From Streptomyces sp. PTY087I2 (GTDB lineage: Bacteria > Actinomycetota > Actinomycetes > Streptomycetales > Streptomycetaceae): DNA of 64,000 nucleotides. A program made the translations under genes and the position numbers. The notes below the pieces were generated by a model. That model saw nothing but the letters and a program-made list of their open reading frames with translations. It did not search any database and was not told where the DNA came from. Shown piece by piece: positions 43,249-54,202 of the stretch; positions within the stretch are counted from its first letter, which is position 1, and each line of letters opens with the position of its first letter. The stretch covers positions 1-64,000 of the forward strand of contig NZ_LZRD01000015.1 in the NCBI RefSeq assembly GCF_001687325.1, written 5' to 3'.

Positions 43249-46001
43249 GCAGCCGTGAGGCCGGGCTCGACTGCCTGCCTGATTCCCGGCCCGATTCCCG
43301 GGTCGTGGACAGGGGCAGCACCGGATGCGCGGGCGGGGAGGGGGATGCGGGCGCGGCGACGGGGGAGGGCTCGCGGCAGGAGGAGCCCACGGACCTGCGG
43401 CTGGTTCCGCCGGCCCTGGCGGTCTGGGCGACCGCGGCGGCGACGCTGGGCCTTCCGGGGCGGTGGGCGGTGATTGTGGCCGTCGCCTGCTCGGTTCCGG
43501 CGCTGGCTCTGCTGATGGCGGCCTCGCGCACTGCTCGGCGGGGGAGGGAGATTGGTGAGTCCCGGGCTGGGGTAACTGGCGGGGAGCCTGGGGTCGGGCG
43601 GGCCGAGAGAGGGCCCCGGGCCGAGAGGTCGGCCGGAGACTCCCGGGTCGGGAGGGCGACCGGAGTGCCCCGGGCCGGGAGGGACGAGGAAGTGCCCCGG
43701 GCCGGGAGGGCAGCCGGGGAGTTCCGGGTGCGGAGGGGTGTTGGGCGGGCGCAGGTGCTTGCTGCTGGGGGAGCGGTGTTGCTCTGTGCGGCGGCGGGTG
43801 CGGCTGTGGCCGGGCTTCATGGGGCCGATGTGCGGCGCGGGCCCGTGCCCGGGCTGGCTCGGGAGCATGCGCGGATCGACGCGGAGGTGCGGGTGACCTC
43901 GGATCCCCGGACGACCCGCCCGGCGGTACGGGGCAACCACAGCGCCCCGGTCCTTCTCCTGATCGGTGCCGAGGTCATGGAGGTGCGAGCGCCGGACGGG
44001 ACGAGCACCCGGGGCAGTACGCCGGTGCTGCTCATGGTCGCGGCGGGCGACCACCGGGCGGACTGGCAGAAGCTGCTCCCGTCCACCCGGCTCCGGCTCG
44101 CCGGCCGGCTCTCGCCTCCCGCACACGACGGTGAACGGCTCGCCGCGATCCTGCGGGTGGACGACGCGGGGCAGCCCCGGATCACCGGGCCCCCGACGTG
44201 GATCCAGCGTGCGGCGGGAAACCTGCGCGCCGGGTTGCGGGAGGCGACGGACGGCCTGGACGCGGATGCGCGTGCGCTGTTGCCGGGGCTGGTGGTCGGG
44301 GACACCTCCAGGGTCCCGCCCGAACTCCACGACGCCTTCAAAGCGACCGACCTGACACACTTGCTCAGCGTTTCCGGCGCTAATTTGTCCGTGTTGCTCT
44401 TCCTTCTCGTCGGGCCGCCGGGATCGGCGTCGAGCGCGGAACGACGCGGTCTGGCACCTCTGTTGGGGCTCTCTCTGCGCGGGACCGCGGTGATCGGCGG
44501 TGTGCTGACCCTCGCGTTCATCGTCGTGTGCCGCCCGGAACCGAGCGTGCTCCGTGCGGCGGCCTGCGGGCTGATCACGCTCCTCGCGATCGGGACGGGC
44601 CGCCGGAGATCCCTGATCCCCGCCCTGGCGGGCGCTGTCGTCCTCCTGGTGCTCTACGACCCCTGGCTCGCCCGGAGTTACGGGTTCCTGCTGTCGGTCC
44701 TGGCCACCGGTGCGCTGCTGACGCTCGCGCCGCGGTGGAGTGCCGCACTGCGGGCACGGCGGGTGCCCGGAAGGCTGGCCGAGGTGCTGGCCGCGGCGGC
44801 GGCCGCGCAGGCCGTGTGCGCGCCCGTCGTGGTGGTCATGGCCTCGCGGGTCAGCCTGGTGGCGGTCCCGTGCAATCTGCTGGCGGAGTTCGCGGTGGCA
44901 CCGGCGACGGTGCTCGGGTTCGCGGCCATCGCCGTCGCCCCGGTCGCGCCGCCGGCGGCCGAGCTGCTGGCGTGGGTCGCGAGCTGGCCGGTCGGGTGGA
45001 TCGCCAAGGTCGCTCGGACGGGGGCGGGCTTTCCCGGGGCCGAGGCGCAGTGGCCCGGAGGGTGGTCCGGCGCCGCGCTGCTGGCCGGTTGCACGGTCCT
45101 GCTGGTACTTCTGGCCCCGAGGCTGGCCCGGCACGCCTGGATCTGTGCGGCTGTCGGGCTGCTTCTGGTGCTGGCGGTGCTGCGGCCGGTTCCGCTGACC
45201 CGGATCATGACCGGATGGCCGCCGCCCGACTGGTCGTTCGCCCTCTGCGACGTGGGACAGGGCGATGCGATGGTCCTCGCGGCGGGGGAGGGCACGGGGG
45301 TGGTCGTCGACGCCGGACCCGATCCCCGGGCGGTCGACCGGTGTTTACGGGATCTGGCGGTGACCCGGGTTCCGCTCGTGGTCCTCACCCACTTCCACGC
45401 CGACCATGTGCGCGGGCTGCCGGGGGTGCTCCGGGGCAGGGCGGTGGGCGCGATCCAGACGACGAGCCTCGAAGAGCCGCCCGAACAGGCCGCGTTCGTA
45501 CGGAGGACGGCGGCCGCGGCACGGGTTCCGACGGTGCGGGCCGTGGCCGGTGAGCAGCGCCGGTCGGGCCCGGTCGAGTGGCGGGTCCTCTGGCCCCGTC
45601 CCGGGCCCGGGGGAGCGGGGCAGGCGATGGTGCGGGAGGCGAACGACTCCAGCGTCACCCTGCGGGTACGGGCGGCCGGAGGGCTGACGCTGCTGCTCCT
45701 CGGGGACCTCGAACCCCCGGCCCAGCGGGAGTTGCTGCGCGGGCCGGAGGCGCCGGGCCCGGTGGACGTCCTCAAGGTGGCCCACCACGGCTCGGCCTTC
45801 CAGGACGCCGGGCTGCTCCACAGTGTACGGCCGAGGCTGGCGCTCATCTCCTGCGGCGCGGACAACCCGTACGGCCATCCGTCGCCCCGCACGCTGGCCG
45901 CGCTCGGGGCGGCCGGGGCCCGGGTCCTGCGCACGGACACCGACGGCCCGATCGCGGTGGCGGGCGAGGGGAAGGAGCTGCGGGCGGTGGGCCGGTCGTG
46001 A
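43245..46001 (+). CDS. comEC: ComEC/Rec2-family DNA uptake channel with MBL domain
   Basis: 918 residues. Hydrophobic N-terminal segments are followed by a competence domain (LLPGLVVGDTSRVPPELHDAFKATDLTHLLSVSG) with multiple transmembrane helices, then from about residue 665 a metallo-beta-lactamase domain (CDVGQGDAMVL, HFHADH from His716, HHGS). The family imports single-stranded DNA and may degrade the other strand. Residues ~115-160, between early helices, are a hydrophilic insertion made of 9-residue repeats encoded by a 27-bp tandem repeat. It starts at ATG 43245 inside the comEA stop. Confidence 0.93.
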   Translation: MSSREAGLDCLPDSRPDSRVVDRGSTGCAGGEGDAGAATGEGSRQEEPTDLRLVPPALAVWATAAATLGLPGRWAVIVAVACSVPALALLMAASRTARRGREIGESRAGVTGGEPGVGRAERGPRAERSAGDSRVGRATGVPRAGRDEEVPRAGRAAGEFRVRRGVGRAQVLAAGGAVLLCAAAGAAVAGLHGADVRRGPVPGLAREHARIDAEVRVTSDPRTTRPAVRGNHSAPVLLLIGAEVMEVRAPDGTSTRGSTPVLLMVAAGDHRADWQKLLPSTRLRLAGRLSPPAHDGERLAAILRVDDAGQPRITGPPTWIQRAAGNLRAGLREATDGLDADARALLPGLVVGDTSRVPPELHDAFKATDLTHLLSVSGANLSVLLFLLVGPPGSASSAERRGLAPLLGLSLRGTAVIGGVLTLAFIVVCRPEPSVLRAAACGLITLLAIGTGRRRSLIPALAGAVVLLVLYDPWLARSYGFLLSVLATGALLTLAPRWSAALRARRVPGRLAEVLAAAAAAQAVCAPVVVVMASRVSLVAVPCNLLAEFAVAPATVLGFAAIAVAPVAPPAAELLAWVASWPVGWIAKVARTGAGFPGAEAQWPGGWSGAALLAGCTVLLVLLAPRLARHAWICAAVGLLLVLAVLRPVPLTRIMTGWPPPDWSFALCDVGQGDAMVLAAGEGTGVVVDAGPDPRAVDRCLRDLAVTRVPLVVLTHFHADHVRGLPGVLRGRAVGAIQTTSLEEPPEQAAFVRRTAAAARVPTVRAVAGEQRRSGPVEWRVLWPRPGPGGAGQAMVREANDSSVTLRVRAAGGLTLLLLGDLEPPAQRELLRGPEAPGPVDVLKVAHHGSAFQDAGLLHSVRPRLALISCGADNPYGHPSPRTLAALGAAGARVLRTDTDGPIAVAGEGKELRAVGRS
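43641..43722 (+). repeat. 27-bp tandem repeat inside comEC
   Basis: Three consecutive units (43641-43667, 43668-43694, 43695-43722) built on CCCGGGNCGGGAGGG, encoding SRVGRATGV, PRAGRDEEV and PRAGRAAGE. Weaker partial units flank them on both sides. Confidence 0.75.
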
Positions 46002-46088
46002 CATCGCGGGGCCGGTTCCGAGCGTTCGCCGACCTCGCCGACCTCCGCGGTCCGGGCCTTGCTTCGGCCCGGGGGCGGAGCCTGCTCG

Positions 46089-46550
46089 TCAGGGCAGCCA
46101 GGTGCCTGCGTGCATCAGGTCGCGGTCGGCGAGTTCGTTTTCCTCGCGCCAGGCGCGCACGGTGTGGGGGGTGATGCGCAGGAACACCCAGCGGGGGCCG
46201 CGAGGGCTCCAGCCCCGGAGTTTCGCGGCGAAGGCGTCCCGTGTCGCGGTGGGGAGGTCCGCCGCCTCCACGATCCTCGCATCGCCCTCGATCAGCACCA
46301 CGTCGCGGGTGTGGCCCACGGTGACCCGGATCGGCCCGTCGGGAGTCACGTTGACGGCCGTCGGGTTGGTCCGCCGGGTGGCCATCACCAGCGTGCCGGT
46401 GCCGTCCTCCCAGAGGAACGACAGCGGCACCAGGGTGGGGACGCCGTCCGGGGACGCCGTCGCCACCCACGCGTCCTCGTCCTGCCGCAGGCGGTCCAGG
46501 ACGTCCTGCCTGCGCTGTTCCCGGCTGCGCGGGGGCTCGTACTCGGTCAT
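46089..46550 (-). CDS. Pyridoxamine 5'-phosphate oxidase-fold (PPOX/FDOR) family protein
   Basis: 153 residues of split-barrel fold: AWVATASPDGVPTLVPLSFLWEDGTGTLVMATRRTNPTA, then VNVTPDGPIRVTVGHTRDVVLIEGDARIV and a C-terminal WVFLRITPHTVRAW. These are typical of small actinobacterial flavin or F420-dependent oxidoreductases; the cofactor cannot be told by eye. ATG 46550 lies 7 nt from a minus-strand TAGCGT, suggesting a leaderless start; GTG 46559 is an alternative. It converges on comEC. Confidence 0.83.
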   Translation of the reverse strand: MTEYEPPRSREQRRQDVLDRLRQDEDAWVATASPDGVPTLVPLSFLWEDGTGTLVMATRRTNPTAVNVTPDGPIRVTVGHTRDVVLIEGDARIVEAADLPTATRDAFAAKLRGWSPRGPRWVFLRITPHTVRAWREENELADRDLMHAGTWLP

Positions 46551-46794
46551 GATCGACACGCTAGGGGGTGGTCACGCCTTCGCGCCTCGGGCCAGGGGCC
46601 TCGGGCAGAAGTCCTAGGGCTCTCAAAAACGGACCTTCGGTAACACCTCCGTACAACTCCTTCCGAGGTCCTCCGTTTGCCTCGAACGCCGCATCAGTGA
46701 TCGAATGCATGCTCGTCGGCGGGCCGCTGATCCGACAAAGACGTCCAGCTGTCAGGGTCCCGAAGTGCGAAGCGCCCCTGGGGGTACGTAAGAG

Positions 46795-47676
46795 ATGTTC
46801 GGCCGTTGGCTGGGAAACAGAGGCCAGGCGGGTGGGCGCGGTGGGGCCCTCGCCGGAATCCAGGTACCCCGTACCGCGGGCGTGCTCAGCTGCCGGGTGC
46901 TGGACCCGGTCAGCGAACCGGTGCAGCAGGCCGAGTTCGTCGTGACCGACAGCGTCGGCCGCAAGGTGACCGCCGGTGAGACGGACCCCTTCGGCAGCCT
47001 TCTCGCCACGGTCCCGGCCGGGGACTACCGGCTGGCGGTCAAGGCCGAGGGGTTCACCCCGTTCCACGGGGCGGCGACGGTGAGCGCGGGGGCGCACGCC
47101 ACCCTGGGCGATGTGACCCTCCAGGTGGCACAGCCCCCGCAGCTGCCCGACCCCGGCGACTGGGACATCGAGCCGAACCACTCGCAGATCGGCTTCACCG
47201 CCCGGCACATCGGGCTGGCCCGCATCCACGGCAGGTTCAACACCTTCGCCGGGGCGGTCCGGATCGCCGACCGCATGGAGGACTCCGCCATGCACGTGAT
47301 CATCGACGCGGCGTCGATCGACACCAATGTGCAGATGCGCGACGACCATCTGCGCTCCGGCGACTTCCTCGACGTCGGCCGCTATCCGACGCTGGAGTTC
47401 TACAGCGAGCGCTTCGTCCACCGGGGCGGTAACCGGTGGGGTGTCACCGGTGCGCTGACCCTGCACGGCGTCAGCCGTACGGTGACGCTGGACACCCAGT
47501 ACCTCGGTCTCGGCAACGGCCTGGAGGGCGAGACGCGCGCCGCCTGCCGGGCCACCACCGAGCTGCACCGCGAGGACTTCACCCTCACCTGGCAGACGAT
47601 GCTGGCGCGTGGGATCGCGGTGGTCGGGCCCAGCATCAGCGTCGACCTGGACATCCAGATCGTTCCCCGGGGCTGA
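46795..47676 (+). CDS. YceI family protein with N-terminal carboxypeptidase-regulatory-like domain
   Basis: 293 residues. Residues ~25-105 resemble a beta-sandwich regulatory-like domain (LSCRVLDPVSEPVQQAEFVVTD, LLATVPAGDYRLAVKAEGFTPF). Residues ~120-293 are the YceI lipocalin-like barrel (WDIEPNHSQIGFTARHIGLARIHGRFNTFAG, DHLRSGDFLDVGRYP, LTLHGVSRTVTLD). YceI proteins bind isoprenoid-type lipids. No signal peptide is seen, so it is probably cytoplasmic or non-classically localised. The domain order is known in Streptomyces. Confidence 0.85.
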   Translation: MFGRWLGNRGQAGGRGGALAGIQVPRTAGVLSCRVLDPVSEPVQQAEFVVTDSVGRKVTAGETDPFGSLLATVPAGDYRLAVKAEGFTPFHGAATVSAGAHATLGDVTLQVAQPPQLPDPGDWDIEPNHSQIGFTARHIGLARIHGRFNTFAGAVRIADRMEDSAMHVIIDAASIDTNVQMRDDHLRSGDFLDVGRYPTLEFYSERFVHRGGNRWGVTGALTLHGVSRTVTLDTQYLGLGNGLEGETRAACRATTELHREDFTLTWQTMLARGIAVVGPSISVDLDIQIVPRG

Positions 47677-47703
47677 GCCGGGCGGGCTGGGGCGTCGGGC
47701 CGG

Positions 47704-47949
47704 TTACGGCTTCTCCAGCCAGCCTTCGTACTCGGCGGCGAACTCGTCGAGCGCGGCCGGGTCGAGGCGGCCGGTCTCGTCCTCCACGACCACCAGCCAC
47801 TGGGCGTCCTCGGCGTCGTCCTCGCCGGCCAGCGCGTCCCGTACGAGCTGGGGCTCCTCGGCGACCCCGAAGCGGTCGGCCAGCTCCTCGGCCACCTCCT
47901 CGGCGGCGTCGCGGTCGGGCAGCACCAGTACATGTCTCACGTCGCTCAC
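47704..47949 (-). CDS. Small acidic protein of unknown function (81 aa)
   Basis: GTG 47949 to a stop at 47704. Very acidic (many Asp/Glu), predicted alpha/beta: VRHVLVLPDRDAAEEVAEELADRF, then VVEDETGRLDPAALDEFAAEYEGWLEKP. It looks like a ferredoxin-fold or ACT-like small protein, but I cannot assign a family. It is divergent from holA across 92 bp and convergent with the YceI gene. Confidence 0.68.
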   Translation of the reverse strand: MSDVRHVLVLPDRDAAEEVAEELADRFGVAEEPQLVRDALAGEDDAEDAQWLVVVEDETGRLDPAALDEFAAEYEGWLEKP

Positions 47950-48041
47950 CCGGACATTCTCCGGTACGGGGGCCGGGGCCCGTGCCCCGGGCTGCCTGGG
48001 CCGTGCCTGGCTGTCAGTGGGGCGTGGGATGCTGGAATGCG

Positions 48042-49028
48042 ATGGCCACCAGGAAGAATTCCACCGACGATCCGCTCGCCCCCGTCACCGTCGCCGTGGG
48101 CCAGGAGGACCTCCTCCTGGACCGTGCGGTGCAGCAGGTGGTGGCGGCCGCGCGTGCTGCCGACGCCGACACGGACGTACGCGATCTGACGTCCGACCAG
48201 TTGCAGCCCGGCACGCTCGCCGAGCTCACCAGCCCTTCGCTCTTCGCCGAGCGCAAGGTCGTGATCGTGCGCAGTGCGCAGGACCTCTCGGCCGACTCGG
48301 TCAAGGACGTCAAGGCGTATCTCGGCGCGCCGGTCGAGGAGATCACGCTCGTCCTGCTGCATGCGGGCGGGGCCAAGGGCAAGGGGCTGCTGGACGCGGC
48401 GCGCAAGGCGGGAGCGCGCGAGGTGGCCTGCCCGAAGACGACCAAGCCGGCCGAGCGGCTCTCGTTCGTACGGTCGGAGTTCCGGACGCATGGGCGGTCC
48501 GCGACGCCGGAGGCATGCCAGGCGCTGGTCGACTCCATCGGCAGCGATCTGCGGGAGCTGGCCAGTGCGGTGTCGCAGCTGATCGCGGACGTCGAGGGGA
48601 CGATCGACGAGGCGGTCGTCGGGCGCTATTACACCGGGCGGGCCGAGGCGTCTTCGTTCACCGTCGCCGACCGGGCGGTCGAGGGGCGGGCGGCGGAGGC
48701 GCTGGAGGCGTTGCGGTGGTCGTTGTCGACCGGGGTTCCGCCCGTGCTGATCACCAGTGCGCTGGCGCAGGGGGTGCGGGCGATCGGGAAGCTGTCCTCA
48801 GCTCGGGGTGGTCGGCCGGCCGATCTTGCCCGGGAGCTGGGGATGCCGCCGTGGAAGATCGACCGGGTGCGGCAGCAGATGCGGGGGTGGACGCCGGACG
48901 GGGTGGCTCTGGCCCTGCGGGCCGTGGCTGCGGCGGATGCGGGGGTGAAGGGTGGGGGGGACGATCCCGAGTACGCCCTGGAGAAGGCCGTCGTCGTTGT
49001 TGCGCGGGCGGCGCGGGCTGGGCGGTAG
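48042..49028 (+). CDS. holA: DNA polymerase III subunit delta
   Basis: 328-residue clamp-loader subunit. Its layout is HolA-like: N-terminal VTVAVGQEDLLLDRAVQQVV, then LFAERKVVIVRSAQDLS, LVLLHAGGAKGKGLLDAARK and FVRSEFRTHGRSATPEACQALVDSIGSDLRELASAVSQL. The C-terminal collar domain includes GMPPWKIDRVRQQMRGWTPDGVALALRAVAAAD. It opens the beta clamp together with delta' and tau/gamma. ATG 48042 is the only sensible start. It converges on rpsT across a repeat-rich gap. Confidence 0.92.
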   Translation: MATRKNSTDDPLAPVTVAVGQEDLLLDRAVQQVVAAARAADADTDVRDLTSDQLQPGTLAELTSPSLFAERKVVIVRSAQDLSADSVKDVKAYLGAPVEEITLVLLHAGGAKGKGLLDAARKAGAREVACPKTTKPAERLSFVRSEFRTHGRSATPEACQALVDSIGSDLRELASAVSQLIADVEGTIDEAVVGRYYTGRAEASSFTVADRAVEGRAAEALEALRWSLSTGVPPVLITSALAQGVRAIGKLSSARGGRPADLARELGMPPWKIDRVRQQMRGWTPDGVALALRAVAAADAGVKGGGDDPEYALEKAVVVVARAARAGR

Positions 49029-49060
49029 TTCCTCTCGGGGGTGGGGTGGGTCGCCGCGGC

Positions 49061-49292
49061 GTGCGGGGCCTGGGGGTGACCGGTTTTGTCCTCAAGCGCC
49101 GGACGGGCTGGGATTGCCTCGGCGTCGCGCCGACAGGGTGCGGGGCCTTGTGTGATCACCGGTTCCGTCCTCAAGCGCCGGACGGGCTGGGTGGTGCGCC
49201 CGGACCGGCAGGGAACGCCTCAGCGTCGTGCCAGGAGGTGCGGGCCCTCGTGTGATCGCCGGTTCCGTCCTCAAACGCCGGACGGTCTGGAA
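49061..49292. repeat. Triplicated CCTCAA(G/A)CGCCGGACGG(G/T)CTGG intergenic repeat
   Basis: Cores at 49089-49112, 49169-49191 and 49269-49290, each preceded by TGCGGGGCC-like and TGTGATC.CCGGTT sequence, giving units of about 78-100 bp in direct orientation. A further partial GGACGGTCTGG follows at 49301-49311. It looks like a dispersed streptomycete intergenic repeat, but copy number elsewhere cannot be seen here. Confidence 0.75.
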
Positions 49293-49424
49293 AGGCCCCC
49301 CGGACGGTCTGGGAAGCCTCCTGGGTGGGCTGGAAGCCCCCTGGGCCGGGGGGGGGGGGCTGGAGCGTGCCCCCCATACGTCTAGCCCCCTTGGGCGGGG
49401 GCTGGAGCGTGCCCCCATACGCAC

Positions 49425-49470
49425 GGAAGCCCCGGTCGTCGATCTGGGGAGATCGATGGCCGGGGCTTCC
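49425..49470. terminator. Bidirectional terminator holA / rpsT
   Basis: Perfect 11-bp arms GGAAGCCCCGG (49425-49435) and CCGGGGCTTCC (49460-49470) with an inner TCGATC/GATCGA stem, located between two convergent genes. Confidence 0.7.
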
Positions 49471-49604
49471 GGGTCGCGCTTGGTGCGCCGCACCCGCGTG
49501 GCGAACGCAGGTTCGGTGTGCGGCGCGGGGGCCGGGCAGGGGCGGGAGAGAGGGCCCGCTGGTCCGTTCCGGCTATGTCACATCAGTGAGCTTCGGGAAG
49601 AAGC

Positions 49605-49871
49605 TCAGGCCGACAGGGAGGCAACCTTGGACGCCAGCGCCGACTTCTTGTTGGCGGCGGCGTTCTTGTGGATGACACCCTTCGAGACAGCCTTGTCGAG
49701 CTGACGGGAAGCGTCGCGAGCGGCCGTGGTGGCCTTCTCGACGTCACCGGCGGCGACGGCCTCGCGGGCCTTGCGGATCGCGGTCTTGAGCGACGACTTG
49801 ACGGCCTTGTTGCGCAGGCGCGCCTTCTCGTTGGTCTTGTTCCGCTTGATCTGGGACTTGATGTTCGCCAC
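49605..49871 (-). CDS. rpsT: 30S ribosomal protein S20
   Basis: 88 residues, Lys/Ala-rich helical bundle binding 16S rRNA: MANIKSQIKRNKTNEKARLRNK at the start and IHKNAAANKKSALASKV at the end, both diagnostic. Start codon is GTG (49869-49871 on the minus strand). It is divergent from lepA, a common arrangement for rpsT. Confidence 0.97.
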   Translation of the reverse strand: MANIKSQIKRNKTNEKARLRNKAVKSSLKTAIRKAREAVAAGDVEKATTAARDASRQLDKAVSKGVIHKNAAANKKSALASKVASLSA

Positions 49872-50099
49872 GAAAGAGCCTTTTCAGGTTCGATTGGATC
49901 TACTAGACGTGCCCATCGGTCCACAGGAGCCACTGAGCACAGCTGTCCACGGTAGCAGTCACCCTCCGACCGGCCCAAACCGGTCGCTGCCCCGCAGGCG
50001 TGGGACGATGGAGCCTACGTATCGATCCGACCGACGATCCGACCGACCCGACATCGACCCGAGACACGGCGTTCGGCGTCTCAAGAATCAGGACCCTGC

Positions 50100-51974
50100 G
50101 TGCCCGCGACTCCTTCCAACGTGCCCGAGCCGAGCCGTACCGACCCGGCGCTGATCCGCAATTTCTGCATCATCGCGCACATCGACCACGGCAAGTCGAC
50201 CCTTGCCGACCGGATGCTCCAGCTGACCGGGGTGGTCGACCAGCGGCAGATGCGTGCTCAGTACCTCGACCGGATGGACATCGAGCGCGAGCGCGGCATC
50301 ACCATCAAGTCCCAGGCGGTCCGGCTGCCCTGGGCGCCCACCGAGGGCGAGGACAAGGGGCTGACCCATGTCCTCAACATGATCGACACCCCGGGCCACG
50401 TGGACTTCACCTACGAGGTCTCCCGTTCGCTCGCCGCCTGCGAGGGCACGATCCTGCTGGTCGACGCGGCGCAGGGCATCGAGGCCCAGACGCTGGCCAA
50501 CCTCTACCTGGCGATGGAGAACGACCTCACTATCGTCCCGGTGCTCAACAAGATCGACCTGCCCGCCGCCCAGCCGGAGAAGTTCTCCGAGGAGCTGGCC
50601 AACCTCATCGGCTGCCAGCCCGAGGACGTGCTCAAGGTCTCCGCCAAGACCGGCGTCGGCGTGGACGCGCTGCTCGACCGGGTCGTGCGCGACGTGCCGG
50701 CCCCGGTCGGCGTCGCGGACGCCCCCGCCCGCGCGATGATCTTCGACTCGGTCTACGACTCGTACCGCGGTGTCGTCACCTACGTCCGTGTCGTCGACGG
50801 TCAGCTCAACAAGCGCGAGCGCATCCGGATGATGTCGACCGGCGCCACCCACGAGCTGCTGGAGATCGGGGTGTCCTCCCCGGAGATGACCCCGGCCGAC
50901 GGCATCGGCGTGGGCGAGGTCGGCTACATCATCACCGGGGTGAAGGACGTCCGGCAGTCCAAGGTCGGTGACACGATCACCTCCCTGAGCAACGGGGCGA
51001 CCGAGCCGCTCGGCGGCTACAAGGACCCGAAGCCGATGGTGTTCTCCGGGCTCTACCCGCTGGACGGCTCCGACTACCCGGACCTGCGCGAGGCGCTCGA
51101 CAAGCTCCAGCTCAACGACGCCGCCCTGGTCTACGAGCCGGAGACCTCCGCCGCGCTCGGCTTCGGCTTCCGCGTCGGCTTCCTCGGCCTGCTCCACCTG
51201 GACGTGGTCCGCGAGCGGCTGGAGCGCGAGTTCGGGCTCGACCTGATCGCCACCGCCCCCAACGTGGTCTACCGCGTCGAGATGGAGGACGGCACCGAGC
51301 ACATCGTCACCAACCCGAGCGAGTTCCCCGAGGGGAAGATCGACAAGGTGCACGAGCCGGTCGTCCGCGCCACGGTGCTGGCCCCGAGCGAGTTCATCGG
51401 CGCGATCATGGAGCTGTGCCAGGGCCGGCGCGGCACCCTGCTCGGCATGGACTACCTCTCCGAGGACCGGGTCGAGATCCGCTACACCCTGCCGCTCGCG
51501 GAGATCGTCTTCGACTTCTTCGACCAGCTGAAGTCCAAGACCCGGGGTTACGCCTCCCTCGACTACGAGCCCACCGGCGAGCAGACGGCCAACCTCGTCA
51601 AGGTCGACATCCTGCTGCACGGCGACAAGGTGGACGCGTTCTCCGCGGTCACGCACAAGGACAAGGCGTACGCGTACGGCGTACGGCTCGTCGCCAAGCT
51701 CCAGAAGCTCATCCCCCGGCAGAACTTCGAGGTGCCGATCCAGGCCGCCATCGGCGCCCGGGTCATCGCCCGTGAGACCGTCCGCGCCATCCGCAAGGAC
51801 GTCCTCGCCAAGTGTTACGGCGGTGACATCTCCCGTAAGCGGAAGCTGCTGGAGAAGCAGAAGGAAGGCAAGAAGCGGATGAAGATGGTCGGCAACGTGG
51901 AGGTTCCGCAGGACGCCTTCATCTCCGTCCTGTCGACCGACGAGTCCGCGGGGGAGGGCAAGGGCAAGAAGTAA
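50100..51974 (+). CDS. lepA: Elongation factor 4 (LepA)
   Basis: 624-residue translational GTPase that back-translocates or aids ribosome function. NFCIIAHIDHGKSTLADRML (P-loop), ERERGITIKSQAV (switch I), DTPGHVDFTYEV (G3) and NKIDLP (G4) lie in the G domain, followed by EF-G-like domains and the LepA C-terminal domain (SRKRKLLEKQKEGKKRMK). GTG 50100 gives MPATPSNVPEPSRTDPALIRNF; the first ~15 residues are variable. A long perfect hairpin follows. Confidence 0.97.
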   Translation: MPATPSNVPEPSRTDPALIRNFCIIAHIDHGKSTLADRMLQLTGVVDQRQMRAQYLDRMDIERERGITIKSQAVRLPWAPTEGEDKGLTHVLNMIDTPGHVDFTYEVSRSLAACEGTILLVDAAQGIEAQTLANLYLAMENDLTIVPVLNKIDLPAAQPEKFSEELANLIGCQPEDVLKVSAKTGVGVDALLDRVVRDVPAPVGVADAPARAMIFDSVYDSYRGVVTYVRVVDGQLNKRERIRMMSTGATHELLEIGVSSPEMTPADGIGVGEVGYIITGVKDVRQSKVGDTITSLSNGATEPLGGYKDPKPMVFSGLYPLDGSDYPDLREALDKLQLNDAALVYEPETSAALGFGFRVGFLGLLHLDVVRERLEREFGLDLIATAPNVVYRVEMEDGTEHIVTNPSEFPEGKIDKVHEPVVRATVLAPSEFIGAIMELCQGRRGTLLGMDYLSEDRVEIRYTLPLAEIVFDFFDQLKSKTRGYASLDYEPTGEQTANLVKVDILLHGDKVDAFSAVTHKDKAYAYGVRLVAKLQKLIPRQNFEVPIQAAIGARVIARETVRAIRKDVLAKCYGGDISRKRKLLEKQKEGKKRMKMVGNVEVPQDAFISVLSTDESAGEGKGKK

Positions 51975-52003
51975 CCCCCTCGCCTCCGCCGGTGAACGGC
52001 GCG

Positions 52004-52049
52004 AAGGGCCCTCACGCCGCAGTAACGTGCGGCGTGAGGGCCCTTTCGT
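52004..52049 (+). terminator. Terminator after lepA
   Basis: Perfect 18-bp arms (52004-52021 and 52028-52045) around GTAACG, followed by TCGTTAT. Confidence 0.9.
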
Positions 52050-52074
52050 TATGAAAGCGGCGGCCCGTTGCCTC

Positions 52075-52103
52075 TTACGTGGCGCGCGCGTGCGCTCTAC
52101 TCT
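52075..52103 (+). promoter_or_regulatory. Promoter for the acyl-CoA synthetase gene
   Basis: TTACGT (52075-52080), 17-bp spacer, TACTCT (52098-52103). Predicted leader of about 120 nt before GTG 52230; an ATG at 52116 lies just after the predicted start and could open a longer protein. Confidence 0.5.
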
Positions 52104-52229
52104 GATCACGCATCGATGGTTACTCGCCAGTTAAACAAGCCGAACAAGCAGGTTGCGCAGCAGGACAGCAGCAGTCGTCGCAGTATCAAAGAAGCCGGTC
52201 GTAGCAATGCCGCAGGCCCGGAGGACGTC

Positions 52230-54119
<1,890 letters not shown>

Positions 54120-54173
54120 TGCACGACGAGATGTACGCAGGCTCGCGCGAGGCTCAGCGGCTGCGCGCGTGAA

Positions 54174-54201
54174 CCCGTCCGGGGGCTCGGCCCCGGACGG
54201 G
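54174..54201 (+). terminator. Terminator after the acyl-CoA synthetase gene
   Basis: Perfect 11-bp arms CCCGTCCGGGG (54174-54184) and CCCCGGACGGG (54191-54201). Confidence 0.7.
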
Positions 54202-54202
54202 C

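Larger units (their letters stand above)
49029..49604. other. Repeat-rich intergenic region between holA and rpsT
   Basis: 575 bp with no supported gene. Contents in order: three copies of a short interspersed repeat (49061-49292), degenerate further copies, a 12-G run (49348-49359), a duplicated GGGGGCTGGAGCGTGCCCCC unit, and a bidirectional hairpin (49425-49470). Confidence 0.75.

Noticed and set aside
43143..45134. 663-codon minus-strand frame opposite comEC
   Set aside because: Arg/Pro/Gly-rich shadow of comEC with no recognisable domain.
49029..49604. CRISPR array
   Set aside because: Only three imperfect units of unequal spacing, with similar rather than unique intervening sequence, and no cas genes.
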